A DNA stretch of 64,000 bases from contig JAFMYY010000001.1 of assembly GCA_017948555.1 (NCBI GenBank), forward strand, positions 420,880 to 484,879. The letters are read 5' to 3'. Under the pieces are notes generated by a model. That model ran no database searches, was not told the origin of the DNA, and saw only the letters and a list, made by a program, of their open reading frames with translations. Shown piece by piece: positions 37,328 through 46,902 of the stretch; position 1 is the stretch's first letter, and each line of letters opens with the position of its first letter. Both the position numbers and the translations under genes were made by a program. Origin of the DNA: Cesiribacteraceae bacterium YIM B00369. GTDB lineage: Bacteria > Bacteroidota > Bacteroidia > Cytophagales > Cyclobacteriaceae.

Positions 37328-37556
37328 GTTTTATATAATTTGAAATCGATGTTGGGGTGTAATGCGAGGTTCTGGTGCTTTGCTTTTGGGAGTGTCCTGA
37401 GTTTTCGATGCGGTAAATGAGGCCGGGTGCGATGGAAGATGCCCTCTATTTTCTGTTAAATAATGTAAAAAACTACCGAATTGATTAAAAAATAAGCCTT
37501 AGGTAAGGTAAAAAACGTAAAAAAACTAAAAAATGCCTTTTAAGATAACCCAGTAC

Positions 37557-37587
37557 TTGCAAAAGTATGTTTATATGCGTAGGTTTA
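37557..37587 (+). promoter_or_regulatory. Candidate promoter of the urt-ure operon
   Basis: TTG at 37557-37559, 20 bases, then TAGGTTTA at 37580-37587, which is one mismatch from TAnnTTTG. Transcription would start about 37594, giving a leader of about 90 bases and supporting the urtA start at 37684. The spacing matches the tRNA-Leu and rpmH promoters. Confidence 0.55.
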
Positions 37588-37683
37588 CAATATAAATGCA
37601 ACCTTGATCTGAAACATGATTCTGTGGTTCTTATAATTTCAAAGACCAGTTTAATTTACCCCAACAAGAAAATTTTTACAACC

Positions 37684-39021
37684 ATGAAGTTTAATGCAAG
37701 TGAAATGTGCAAGTCTGTCGGGAGAGTGCTTCCAGCCCTCCTTCTTGTTTTAATGGCTGCCTGTTCTTCCGGAGGAAATGCGGAGAAAGTAAGCGAAAGC
37801 TCAGCTGGTGCTGCAGCCGGACAGGAAACCGTTAAAGTTGGCGTGCTGCATTCATTAAGTGGTACTATGGCTATATCTGAAGTGTCTTTGAAAGATGTGG
37901 TGCTAATGGCCATTGAGGAAATTAATGCAAAAGGAGGTGTCAATGGAAAACGGGTTGAGCCTATAGTTGTAGATCCGGCTTCGGACTGGGACTTGTTTGC
38001 TGAAAAAGCTAAAGACCTGGTTTTGAAAGAGAAGGTGAATGCAGTTTTCGGTTGCTGGACCTCTGTATCAAGAAAATCAGTACTGCCTGTTTTTGAGGAA
38101 AATAACAGCCTGCTGTTTTACCCTGTCCAATATGAGGGGGAAGAATGTTCAAAAAACATTATTTATACCGGAGCCACCCCCAATCAGCAGCTTATTCCGG
38201 CTGCTGAGTACCTCATGAGTGAAGACGGTGGTGCTTATAAGAAGTTTTATTTACTGGGTACCGATTATGTGTTTCCAAGAACAGCTAACAAAATCCTTAA
38301 AGCATTTTTGCTTGCTAAGGGAGTTCCTGAAAAGAATATTATAGAAGAGTATACTCCTTTCCATCACCAGGACTACCAGACAATTGTAAGTAAAATCAAG
38401 AAATTTTCTGCCGGTGGCGATGCCTGCGTGTTGAGTACTATCAACGGTGATTCTAATGTTCCTTTCTATAAGGAGTTTGCAAACCAGGGCTTATCTGCGG
38501 CATATTGCCCGGTTATGGCTTTTTCTGTTGCAGAAGATGAGCTTCGCTCCATGGATACTGATTATCTGACCGGTCATCTTGCTGCCTGGAATTATTACCA
38601 GTCGCTGGATACTCCGTCCAACAAGAAGTTTGTGTCTGACTTCAAAGCATTTTGCAAAAGAAATGGTTTAACCGGAGGCGATAGCCGTGTAACCGATGAT
38701 CCTATTGAAGCTGCTTACATTAGTGTAAATATGTGGGCAAAAGCTGCTGAAAAAGCAGGTTCTTTCGAAGTTGCCGATGTTAAGAAGGCGCTTTACGGAC
38801 TTACTTTCGATGCTCCTGGTACTACAGTAAAAATTGACGAAAGAAATCACCACCTGCACAAGCCGGTACATATCGGCGAAATCCGCAAAGATGGTCAGTT
38901 CGACGTTATCTGGAGTACTTCAGGTCTTGTAAAGCCTGAGCCATGGTCAAAATATACCAGCCCTGATAAAGCCTGTGACCATGTAGACCATGAAGGAACC
39001 TACACTGTAGTGGCAAATTAA
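37684..39021 (+). CDS. urtA: Urea ABC transporter substrate-binding lipoprotein UrtA
   Basis: 445 residues of the amide/urea-binding family (Peripla_BP_5/6, AmiC-like). A lipoprotein signal (LLLVLMAACSSGG) suggests anchoring at a membrane surface. Family landmarks are VKVGVLHSLSGTMAISE, FGCWTSVSRKSVLPVFEE, LFYPVQYEGEECSKN and INGDSNVPFYKEF, which are specific to urea/short-chain-amide binders. I start at 37684, since upstream in-frame codons precede the probable transcription start and would place about 40 unrelated residues before the lipoprotein signal. It is the first gene of urtABCDE, with a hairpin between it and urtB. Confidence 0.93.
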   Translation: MKFNASEMCKSVGRVLPALLLVLMAACSSGGNAEKVSESSAGAAAGQETVKVGVLHSLSGTMAISEVSLKDVVLMAIEEINAKGGVNGKRVEPIVVDPASDWDLFAEKAKDLVLKEKVNAVFGCWTSVSRKSVLPVFEENNSLLFYPVQYEGEECSKNIIYTGATPNQQLIPAAEYLMSEDGGAYKKFYLLGTDYVFPRTANKILKAFLLAKGVPEKNIIEEYTPFHHQDYQTIVSKIKKFSAGGDACVLSTINGDSNVPFYKEFANQGLSAAYCPVMAFSVAEDELRSMDTDYLTGHLAAWNYYQSLDTPSNKKFVSDFKAFCKRNGLTGGDSRVTDDPIEAAYISVNMWAKAAEKAGSFEVADVKKALYGLTFDAPGTTVKIDERNHHLHKPVHIGEIRKDGQFDVIWSTSGLVKPEPWSKYTSPDKACDHVDHEGTYTVVAN

Positions 39022-39041
39022 AGATTTAATTGCTCTCTGAT

Positions 39042-39070
39042 AACCCTCCGGAGAAAATTTCCGGAGGGTT
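39042..39070 (+). terminator. Hairpin between urtA and urtB (partial terminator)
   Basis: A perfect 11-bp stem AACCCTCCGGA/TCCGGAGGGTT with a 7-base loop starts 20 bases after the urtA stop. Only AGTTTTAAAG follows, a weak T-tract. It probably lets part of the transcription through, so that the binding protein is made in excess over the permease genes, or protects the urtA mRNA end. Confidence 0.65.
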
Positions 39071-39153
39071 AGTTTTAAAGATATGCCTGCTGCACCCGTA
39101 GCAGGTAAGATTAAGAATATTACCGCTTTACCTGATAACAGACTATTTACCCC

Positions 39154-40809
39154 ATGCAAAAATTAATACTACCTATTGTCTGCTGTTTCCTGTTCCTGTT
39201 TTCATCTCTGGCTCTGCAGGCTTCCCCGCCTGATCGGTTTTTCGTGGAGCTGGCAGCCAATGATAAGGACAAAACAGCTGAAGTTGTTGAAAAGATGATC
39301 GCTTCCGGGAGTAAGGATTATTATCCTGTACTGAACGGAATACTGGAAAGCAGTATATATACCCTTGCCGGGAAAAAAGAAAATGCCGGTTTGGTAATTG
39401 CTGTTTCAACCGGAGAAGAAAAAGAAGGAAAGAACCTATATCGGCTGCTGGATATATATCCTGAAGCTGCTGAAATAACTGATGCTGATGGATATCCCCT
39501 GATCGTTTCCGCAGATCAGCTGGAGGAAGTATCCATTAGCAGGAAAGTCCGCCTTACAGTACAGCAGGGCGCTTCTGATATTCAGTTGTACCACTGGGAT
39601 GCGCAAAAGAGAAAGCTTGCGATGAAAACCACTGCTGCCACGGGCTCTTTGCAGGATGTAAAAAAACTGGAACTGGTGCTGGAAAAGGAAACTGACCCAA
39701 TGGTGAAAAGAAGCGGGAGAGAGGCTGTATACCAGTTGTTGCTCCTGAGTCCTGATAAATCTGTACGCCTTAATGCAGTACAGGGGCTGGAAGAGAACAA
39801 GGGGAATGATGTGCTGAGTGTGCTTTCCACTGCTGCCGAAAATGAAAAAGATCCTGAAGTAAGTGCAGCAATTGCTGATGCAGTTTCAAATTTAGAAAGC
39901 CGCAACAGCAGAATAGAGATCGGTCAGAATTTATTTACCGGTCTGAGCCTGGGCTCTATCCTTATCTTGATGGCCCTTGGCCTGGCGGTTATTTACGGCC
40001 TTATGGGAATCATTAATATGGCTCACGGAGAGTTTATGATGATTGGTGCCTATGCAACCTTCGTTGTGCAGGGTTTATTTGCTGCCTACCTGCCTTCTGT
40101 TTTTGATTATTATTTCTGGCTGGCGCTGCCTGTGTCTTTCCTGGTGGCCGGCCTTATAGGGATAGTGGTGGAATTTTTAGTGATCCGCCATCTTTATAAT
40201 AAACCTTTGGAAAGCTTACTGGCCACATGGGGTGTAAGCCTTATTCTTATTCAGCTGGCACGGACAATTTTTGGTGACTTAACTGCAGTAAAAGCACCTG
40301 CTTTTGCAACAGGGGGCTTTGAAATTGTGCCGCAGCTGACACTGCCCTATAACAGGCTTTTTATAATTGGTGTATCGTTGCTGGTAATTGTGGCAGTACA
40401 ACTGATCCTTTCCAGAACAAGCTTTGGTTTAAAAATACGGGCGGTAACTCAAAACCCCGGTATGAGTGCATGTTTAGGTGTACCTACCAAAAAGGTAAAC
40501 CGCTATGCATTTTTTATGGGTACAGGTATTGCAGGTGTTGCCGGCTGGGCTATTACGCTGGTAGGTAATGTGGTGCCGGATATGGGGCAGACCTATATTG
40601 TGGACTCCTTCCTGGTTGTTGTTACCGGAGGCGTTGGTAAGCTGATTGGAACTGTTTTCTCCGGACTTGGTATGGGTTTCTTTACCAAAATGTTCGAACC
40701 TGTTTTTCAGGCCGTGTACGGGAAAGTACTGATCCTTGTGCTGATCATTCTTTTTCTGCAGATCAAGCCTACAGGTTTATTTCCTGCTAAAGGAAGAAGC
40801 GAAGACTAA
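39154..40809 (+). CDS. urtB: Urea ABC transporter permease UrtB
   Basis: 551 residues. A signal peptide (about 1-23) is followed by an N-terminal extracytoplasmic helical-repeat region of about 240 residues (KSVRLNAVQGLEENKGNDVL is HEAT-like), which is usual for UrtB. A LivH-type permease domain with about eight helices follows (from GSILILMALGLAVIYGLMGI). The sequence INMAHGEFMMIGAYATFV is the conserved permease signature. It forms the channel with UrtC. It lies 132 bases after urtA and 35 before urtC. Confidence 0.93.
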   Translation: MQKLILPIVCCFLFLFSSLALQASPPDRFFVELAANDKDKTAEVVEKMIASGSKDYYPVLNGILESSIYTLAGKKENAGLVIAVSTGEEKEGKNLYRLLDIYPEAAEITDADGYPLIVSADQLEEVSISRKVRLTVQQGASDIQLYHWDAQKRKLAMKTTAATGSLQDVKKLELVLEKETDPMVKRSGREAVYQLLLLSPDKSVRLNAVQGLEENKGNDVLSVLSTAAENEKDPEVSAAIADAVSNLESRNSRIEIGQNLFTGLSLGSILILMALGLAVIYGLMGIINMAHGEFMMIGAYATFVVQGLFAAYLPSVFDYYFWLALPVSFLVAGLIGIVVEFLVIRHLYNKPLESLLATWGVSLILIQLARTIFGDLTAVKAPAFATGGFEIVPQLTLPYNRLFIIGVSLLVIVAVQLILSRTSFGLKIRAVTQNPGMSACLGVPTKKVNRYAFFMGTGIAGVAGWAITLVGNVVPDMGQTYIVDSFLVVVTGGVGKLIGTVFSGLGMGFFTKMFEPVFQAVYGKVLILVLIILFLQIKPTGLFPAKGRSED

Positions 40810-40844
40810 TCAAACATCAATCAACGAAAAAAAAAGCATCTGAT

Positions 40845-41939
40845 ATGAAATCTAAAATAAATAAACATTCACTGGCTGTCCTTGTCGTTTCTGCCATTGT
40901 TCTTGTAGGAGTACCGGTAGCTAATATACTGGGTCTGGTGAGTGATGTATCTATAAATTTGTGGGGCAGGTACCTTGCCTTCGCAATTGTTGCCATAGGC
41001 ATTGATCTGGTTTGGGGATATACAGGTATCCTTTCTTTGTGCCAGGCCCTGTTCTTTGGAATTGGTGGCTATGCTATTGCAATGCATATGTCTCTGGATG
41101 GTGCCAACGGCCTTCCCGGCTTTATGTCATGGAACGGAGCAGAGGAGCTTCCCTGGTTTTGGGAGCCTTTCCAGTCATTTCCACTTGCCCTTATCCTGGG
41201 GCTGCTGGTGGCAGGGGTGTTAGCATTTTTACTTGCCTTCTTTGCCTTCCGTAGCCGCTTAAAGGGTGTGTATTTTGCAATTATTACGCAGGCCCTTGCT
41301 TTTGCTGCCTATCTGGTGTTCCTCAGGAACGAAACCATGCTGGGAGGTACAAATGGTTTAACGGGTTTCAAAACCTTATTAGGGTTTGACCTTACAAGTT
41401 CTGAAGTTAAACTGGGTTTATACGTGCTTACCGGCCTTGTTTTACTGGCTACATATCTTTTAAGCCGTAAGCTGGTAAATTCTAAATTAGGTAAAGTGCT
41501 CATCGCTATCCGCGACAGTGAGCACCGCCTGCGGTATACCGGTTACTCTGTAACAGCTTTTAAGGTATTCATTTTTGTTGCAGCAGGTTTATTTGCAGCA
41601 ATTGGTGGCATGCTGTATGTTCCGCAAACAGGGATTATTACTCCGGGCCGTATGGACGTACAGGCCTCTATTGAAATGTTGGTTTGGGTGGCCGTGGGTG
41701 GCCGCGGGTCTCTGGCAGGAGCCATACTGGGTGCTCTTGGTGTAAACCTCCTGTACAGCTATGCAACCTCTGCCTTTCCGGGTTCATGGTTGTATATTCT
41801 GGGTATCCTGTTCATTGCCGTGGTGCTGTTGTTCCCTAAAGGTCTCATAGGTCTGTTAGGAAGTATACCAACCTCCTTCCGCAAAGAAGAGTGGTCAGGG
41901 AAAGTAACTGAACTGGCAAAGTACACGAAGCTGTTTTAG
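40845..41939 (+). CDS. urtC: Urea ABC transporter permease UrtC
   Basis: 364 residues, a LivM-type permease with about nine or ten helices. Landmarks are GYTGILSLCQALFFGIGGYA near the start, NGLTGF, and WVAVGGRGSLAGAILGALGVNL toward the end. It pairs with UrtB in the inner membrane. The length is normal for UrtC. The short A-rich leader (CAATCAACGAAAAAAAAAG) in front of the ATG has no Shine-Dalgarno sequence. Confidence 0.93.
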   Translation: MKSKINKHSLAVLVVSAIVLVGVPVANILGLVSDVSINLWGRYLAFAIVAIGIDLVWGYTGILSLCQALFFGIGGYAIAMHMSLDGANGLPGFMSWNGAEELPWFWEPFQSFPLALILGLLVAGVLAFLLAFFAFRSRLKGVYFAIITQALAFAAYLVFLRNETMLGGTNGLTGFKTLLGFDLTSSEVKLGLYVLTGLVLLATYLLSRKLVNSKLGKVLIAIRDSEHRLRYTGYSVTAFKVFIFVAAGLFAAIGGMLYVPQTGIITPGRMDVQASIEMLVWVAVGGRGSLAGAILGALGVNLLYSYATSAFPGSWLYILGILFIAVVLLFPKGLIGLLGSIPTSFRKEEWSGKVTELAKYTKLF

Positions 41940-41991
41940 CAGAGGGTAGTGAGCTCAAAAAACCAGGTAAACCAACAAAGAAGCAATCAAA

Positions 41992-42750
41992 ATGAAAGAA
42001 TACGCATTAATAGCAGAAGATGTGCAGGTATCCTTCGATGGATTTATGGCACTTGATATAAAGAATTTTAAGCTCGAAAAGAATGAGTTAAGGGTTGTAA
42101 TTGGGCCCAATGGCGCAGGGAAAACCACTTTCATGGACATTATTTGTGGGAAAACCAAACCTGACAAAGGCAGGATAATGGTGAAAGACAAAAATATTGT
42201 TAAAATGAATGAAAGAGGAATTTCTCAGTTAGGAATAGGAAGGAAATTCCAGAAACCATCTGTTTTTACAAGCCTGTCTGTTTATGAAAATATGTACCTG
42301 GCGGTAAAAACAGACAAGAGCGTTTTTAATACCCTTTTTGCACGCCAGGATGCAAAAGTTAAGAGTAAAATACTTGCGGTTGCAGAAAAAACAGGTCTTG
42401 AAGATGAGCTCGATACTATTGCAGGTTCTCTTTCGCACGGCCAGAAACAGTGGCTGGAAATTGCAATTGTGTTGCTGCAGGAGCCGGAAATTCTCCTGAT
42501 TGATGAGCCGGCCGCAGGTATGACCGATGCCGAAACGGAAAAAACAGGGGAAATGCTGAAAGAGCTGAGTGCTAATCATTCTATTATTGTAATTGAGCAC
42601 GATATGGAGTTTGTGAGGCAGATTGCAAAAACGGTTACTGTACTTGCCGAAGGAAAAACGCTGGTGGAAGGCCCTATGGAGATGATCCAGAAAGATGAAA
42701 GGGTGATCGAACGTTACCTTGGCAAGAGAAAAGGAACCAAAGCAGCATAA
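41992..42750 (+). CDS. urtD: Urea ABC transporter ATPase UrtD
   Basis: 252 residues, LivG-like. Walker A GPNGAGKTTFMD, signature SLSHGQKQWLEIAIVL (the HGQKQWLEI form typical of UrtD), Walker B EILLIDEPAAGMTDAET and switch SIIVIEHDMEFVRQIA. The C-terminal tail VIERYLGKRKGTKAA is family-like. It hydrolyses ATP on the cytoplasmic side of UrtBC together with UrtE. It lies 52 bases after urtC. Confidence 0.94.
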   Translation: MKEYALIAEDVQVSFDGFMALDIKNFKLEKNELRVVIGPNGAGKTTFMDIICGKTKPDKGRIMVKDKNIVKMNERGISQLGIGRKFQKPSVFTSLSVYENMYLAVKTDKSVFNTLFARQDAKVKSKILAVAEKTGLEDELDTIAGSLSHGQKQWLEIAIVLLQEPEILLIDEPAAGMTDAETEKTGEMLKELSANHSIIVIEHDMEFVRQIAKTVTVLAEGKTLVEGPMEMIQKDERVIERYLGKRKGTKAA

Positions 42751-42869
42751 ATTTCGCCTGAAATATCTGGGAAACAGGTGCTGAAAAACATGCGCCGGAA
42801 TTCTCCAACATACTTCCTGCCCCATGGCACAGTCTCAATACCCAATACTCACGACTCAATACTAAAAAA

Positions 42870-43577
42870 ATGGAAGCGGTCTTAGAATTAAAAAATATAA
42901 ATACTTATTACGGCGAAAGCCAGATACTGCGGAACCTTAATTTTAAAGTGGAAAAAGGAGCCATAACTACCATTATGGGTAGGAATGGAGTGGGAAAAAC
43001 CACTCTGCTGAAAACACTTACCGGTTTACTGGATCCCGCTACGGGAACCATCAGCCTGCGCGGAGAAGATATCACCAATGAGCCATCAAATAAAAGAGCA
43101 AAAAAAGGAATAGGTTATGTGCCTCAGGGGCGTGAAATTTTTCCGAAGCTTACAGTTTTCGAAAATCTGAAACTAGGGCTGCAGGCCCGCAGGGATAATG
43201 TGAAAAAGGTGCCGGAGGATGAAATATATGAATTATTTCCGGTGCTTGGGGAAATGAAGAAAAGAATGGGAGGGAACCTCAGCGGAGGGCAGCAGCAACA
43301 ACTATCCATAGCCAGGGCTTTGGTTGGCCAGCCGGAAGTACTGTTGCTCGACGAACCTACAGAAGGAATCCAGCCTTCCATTATTGATGATATAGAAGCT
43401 GTTTTGAAAAAATTGAAAGCTTCCGGGAATTTTTCAATTATTCTGGTAGAACAGTCGCTGGAGTTTGCCAGGGAAGTAACAGATAATTATATTGTGCTTG
43501 AAAGAGGTTCTGTAGTGCTGGAAGGCAATTCCACAGACCTTTCAGACGCACAATTAAGTAATTATCTGGCTTTTTAA
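42870..43577 (+). CDS. urtE: Urea ABC transporter ATPase UrtE
   Basis: 235 residues, LivF-like. Walker A GRNGVGKTTLLK (RNGVGKTT is characteristic of UrtE), Q-loop VPQGREIFPKLTV, signature LSGGQQQQLSIARAL, Walker B LLLDEPTEGIQPSIID and switch SIILVEQSLEFARE. It completes the urea transporter. The 119-base gap after urtD carries a low-complexity CTCAATAC-type stretch. The gene ends 12 bases before ureAB, which places transporter and enzyme in one operon. Confidence 0.95.
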   Translation: MEAVLELKNINTYYGESQILRNLNFKVEKGAITTIMGRNGVGKTTLLKTLTGLLDPATGTISLRGEDITNEPSNKRAKKGIGYVPQGREIFPKLTVFENLKLGLQARRDNVKKVPEDEIYELFPVLGEMKKRMGGNLSGGQQQQLSIARALVGQPEVLLLDEPTEGIQPSIIDDIEAVLKKLKASGNFSIILVEQSLEFAREVTDNYIVLERGSVVLEGNSTDLSDAQLSNYLAF

Positions 43578-43589
43578 ACTTAATTTTCA

Positions 43590-44348
43590 ATGAGGGTTTC
43601 CCCCGGAGATTTAGATAAACTCATCTTACATAATGCGGGATTTGTAGCCCAAAAGCGATACGCCCGCGGCTTAAAATTAAATTATCCTGAATCAGTGGCT
43701 TTGCTGGCCACCCAGCTGCTCGAATTTATCCGCGATGGTGAATCAGTGGCGGTTTTGATGGATAAAGGGAAGAAGATCCTCGGTTTTGACGATGTAATGC
43801 CGGGTGTTGCCGACATTCTTGTTGAAGTGCAGGTGGAAGGTACTTTTCCTGATGGTACAAAGCTGGTAACAGTGCATAACCCCATCTGCCGGGAATCGGG
43901 TAATCCTGACCTTGCCCTTTATGGAAGCGGCCTGACCAAAAAACCGGCAGTAAAATCGTCGCAGGAAGCTACCCCGGCCGTCGTGCCTGGCGAATTTATT
44001 GTAACCGATGAAGAGCTGGAACTGAACAAGGGAAGGAAAGTAATCAGCCTTGAAGTAACCAATATGGGCGACCGCCCGGTGCAGGTAGGTTCCCATTACC
44101 CTTTCTTTGAAACCAATGCTGCCCTTAAATTCGACCGTGAGCAGTCCTATGGATTCCGCCTTAATATTCCATCCGGTACCGCGGTGCGCTTTGAGCCCGG
44201 CGAAAGCAAAAAGGTGGAACTGGTGGAGCTTGCCGGCGAAAGAAAGGTTTTTGGCGGTAACGGCCTTATCAATGGCGAATTAAGTGAAGCCAATAAAGCA
44301 GGTGCAATTCAGAAAATTAAGGACCAACATTTTTTAAGCAGTAAGTAA
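43590..44348 (+). CDS. ureAB: Fused urease gamma-beta subunit
   Basis: 252 residues. About 1-100 is urease gamma (UreA), with [20 protein letters not shown] and [21 protein letters not shown] linker (about 105-130) leads to urease beta (UreB, about 132-240), with [32 protein letters not shown] and [18 protein letters not shown]. Fusion of gamma and beta is known from Helicobacter UreA and other lineages. In the beta part the usual SHxHFFE is SHYPFFE, so one histidine is replaced by proline. The stop overlaps the ureC start by one base (TAATG). It assembles with UreC. Confidence 0.93.
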   Translation: MRVSPGDLDKLILHNAGFVAQKRYARGLKLNYPESVALLATQLLEFIRDGESVAVLMDKGKKILGFDDVMPGVADILVEVQVEGTFPDGTKLVTVHNPICRESGNPDLALYGSGLTKKPAVKSSQEATPAVVPGEFIVTDEELELNKGRKVISLEVTNMGDRPVQVGSHYPFFETNAALKFDREQSYGFRLNIPSGTAVRFEPGESKKVELVELAGERKVFGGNGLINGELSEANKAGAIQKIKDQHFLSSK

Positions 44349-46063
44349 TGAGCTATAAAATAAACAGAAGGGCCTATGCAGAAATGTATGGGCCAACAAC
44401 CGGCGACCTGGTTCGCCTTGGCGATACTAATTTGCTGATTGAGGTAGAAAAAGACCTTTGTACTTACGGTGAAGAATGTGTTTTCGGAGGCGGAAAGGTC
44501 CTTCGTGATGGCATGGGGCAGGCAAGTGGTACTTCACAGGAAGATGCACTTGACCTTATTGTTACTAATGCCCTCATCGTTGACTATACAGGAATTTACA
44601 AAGCAGATATAGGGGTGAAAAACGGCCGGATATCTGCAATTGGCAAAGGTGGAAACCCGCATATTATGCCCGATGTTACCCCTGGCATGATTGTAGGCGT
44701 AACCACAGAGGTTATTGCCGGAGAGGGCCTGATTGTTACTGCAGGAGGTATCGACAATCACATTCACTACATTTGTCCGCAGCAGATTTATTCAGCACTT
44801 GCTTCTGGAGTAACCACTATGCTGGGAGGAGGTACAGGACCTGCAACCGGTTCCAATGCCACTACCTGTACGCCGGGTGAGTTTTATATTAAAATGATGC
44901 TGCAGTCCACCGATGCCTTTCCTCTTAACTTTGGCTTCCTTGGTAAAGGAAACTCCAGCCGCCCGGAGGGGCTGCATGAGCAGATAAAGGCCGGCGCGCT
45001 CGGAATGAAACTGCACGAAGACTGGGGCTCCACGCCTGCAGCAATCGACGCCTGCCTTTCAATTGCCGAAGAGTACGATGTGCAGGTATGTATCCACACC
45101 GATACCCTGAATGAAAGCGGTTTTGTGGAAACTTCAGCAGCAGCATTTAAAGGAAGAACGATACATACATACCATACAGAAGGAGCGGGAGGAGGCCATG
45201 CCCCTGATATTATTAAATTATGCGGCGATCCTAACGTCCTCCCGTCCTCCACCAACCCGACAAGGCCATACACGATCAACACCATCGATGAACACCTCGA
45301 TATGCTCATGGTATGCCACCACCTGGACAAGAATATACCTGAAGATATTGCATTTGCTGAGAGCAGGATCCGCGGGGAGACTATTGCAGCCGAAGATATC
45401 CTGCACGATATGGGAGCCTTGTCAATGATTGCCTCAGACTCACAGGCCATGGGCCGTGTGGGCGAAGTAATTACCCGTACCTGGCAAACTGCTCATAAAA
45501 TGAAAGAGCAGCGGGGTACTTTAAAGGAAGATTCCGGTTCAAAGGGAGATAACTTCAGGGTAAAGCGTTACATTTCCAAATATACCATTAACTCTGCCAG
45601 AGCACATGGAATGGATGGCCAGATTGGCTCCATTGAACCAGGCAAGCTGGCAGACCTGGTATTCTGGAAGCCGGAATTTTTCGGATCACGTCCGGAAATT
45701 ATATTGAAAGGAGGAGTAATTGTGCAGGCTCAGATGGGAGACCCGAACGCAAGTATTCCCACACCGGAGCCTTTCTACTCGCGCCCTATGTTTGGTTCGT
45801 TCGGCAAAGCGGTTGGCCCAACTTCCATCGCTTTTGTGTCGGGCGTTTCGCAGGAATATGTGCAGAGCAGTTATGGCCTGAGCAAGCATGTGGTGGCGGT
45901 TAAAAACTGCCGCAACATCAGCAAAAAAGATATGGTCTTTAATGACTTCCTGCCCGATATTGCGGTAGATCCTGAAACTTATAAGGTAACAGTAAACGGG
46001 GAGCATATTACCTGCGAGCCTGCAACTGCATTGCCTCTTGCTCAACTATACAGTCTGTTTTAA
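44348..46063 (+). CDS. ureC: Urease alpha (catalytic) subunit
   Basis: 571 residues. It hydrolyses urea to ammonia and carbamate at a di-nickel centre. All metal and catalytic residues are present: H138 and H140 (NHIHYICPQ), the carbamylated lysine K221 and H223 (GMKLHEDWG), H250 (CIHTDTLNE), H276 ([10 protein letters not shown]) and D364 ([12 protein letters not shown]). The flap cysteine-histidine is kept in MVCHHLDKN. All are shifted by four from Klebsiella numbering. The length is normal. It is coupled to ureAB and ureF by one-base stop/start overlaps (TAATG) on both sides. Confidence 0.97.
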   Translation: MSYKINRRAYAEMYGPTTGDLVRLGDTNLLIEVEKDLCTYGEECVFGGGKVLRDGMGQASGTSQEDALDLIVTNALIVDYTGIYKADIGVKNGRISAIGKGGNPHIMPDVTPGMIVGVTTEVIAGEGLIVTAGGIDNHIHYICPQQIYSALASGVTTMLGGGTGPATGSNATTCTPGEFYIKMMLQSTDAFPLNFGFLGKGNSSRPEGLHEQIKAGALGMKLHEDWGSTPAAIDACLSIAEEYDVQVCIHTDTLNESGFVETSAAAFKGRTIHTYHTEGAGGGHAPDIIKLCGDPNVLPSSTNPTRPYTINTIDEHLDMLMVCHHLDKNIPEDIAFAESRIRGETIAAEDILHDMGALSMIASDSQAMGRVGEVITRTWQTAHKMKEQRGTLKEDSGSKGDNFRVKRYISKYTINSARAHGMDGQIGSIEPGKLADLVFWKPEFFGSRPEIILKGGVIVQAQMGDPNASIPTPEPFYSRPMFGSFGKAVGPTSIAFVSGVSQEYVQSSYGLSKHVVAVKNCRNISKKDMVFNDFLPDIAVDPETYKVTVNGEHITCEPATALPLAQLYSLF

Positions 46064-46752
46064 TGGAAGGGCAGCACGTACAGGATTTCCTCCTGCTTCA
46101 GATGGCCGATTCTGCTTTTCCTACCGGGGCTTTTGCTTATTCATCGGGGCTGGAAGCCATGGTGGAGTTTGGTCTGGTACAAAATGAAGAGGAATTGTCG
46201 GAATACATCTTTGATTTTACCCGGCAGGCAATTGCCTTTGAGCTTCCTTTTTTAAGCAGCTTTTATAATATGGCGGATAAGCCTGATGAACTAAAGCCTG
46301 CTTTGCAGACATACGATGCTTCCTTTGTAACGGCAGGCATGTATGAGGGAAGTTTAAACCTCGGGAAGAACTGGATGCGGATTCTGCAGGAGGTGATAAT
46401 GGAGGAAAAGAGCTATCTTCCGGTACAGCAGTTTCTGAAAAAAACCGCACTTCCCGGTCATTTTCTTTTTGTTGCAGTGCTTTCCATGAAAGCGATGGGC
46501 TTCGGTAAAGAAAAGATAAAAACCTTTTTTATCAGCAGTATAATCCGCGACCAGGTGAGTGCAGCCATCCGCTTAGGCGTAATAGGTCCTATGCAGGGGC
46601 ATTCCATTCAGTTCCTGGTCTATTCCCAGCTAAGCGGTAATGGCTCTTCCATTACTGAAGAGGATTATAGAAGAGCCAGGAGAACGGGCTTTATTACAGA
46701 TGTAGCCCAGATGCTGCAAAAAAATGTGTACTCAAAGCTGTTTAAAAATTAA
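46063..46752 (+). CDS. ureF: Urease accessory protein UreF
   Basis: 229 residues, all-helical. UreF with UreD (UreH) binds apo-urease and gates the UreG GTPase during nickel insertion. Family marks are LLQMADSAFPTGAFAYSSGL at the N-terminus, AMGFGKEKIKTFF and SAAIRLGVIGPMQGH. The length is normal. It starts inside the ureC stop (TAATG) and is followed by a 150-base gap before ureG. Confidence 0.93.
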   Translation: MEGQHVQDFLLLQMADSAFPTGAFAYSSGLEAMVEFGLVQNEEELSEYIFDFTRQAIAFELPFLSSFYNMADKPDELKPALQTYDASFVTAGMYEGSLNLGKNWMRILQEVIMEEKSYLPVQQFLKKTALPGHFLFVAVLSMKAMGFGKEKIKTFFISSIIRDQVSAAIRLGVIGPMQGHSIQFLVYSQLSGNGSSITEEDYRRARRTGFITDVAQMLQKNVYSKLFKN

Positions 46753-46902
46753 TTAAGGGATCAGCAGCTGGGAAAATTTACTGGGCAGCATAACGGCAGT
46801 ATTAACTATGCCCTTCAGGGAGAGGGTTTTCCGGAAGGTATGGTCTGTTTGCACAAAGCACGAACAACTAACAACAATCAACGAACAACAAAAAACTAAG
46901 AT

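Noticed and set aside
42822..42840. TGGCAC before urtE as a sigma-54 promoter
   Set aside because: No TTGC-like -12 element at the required distance.
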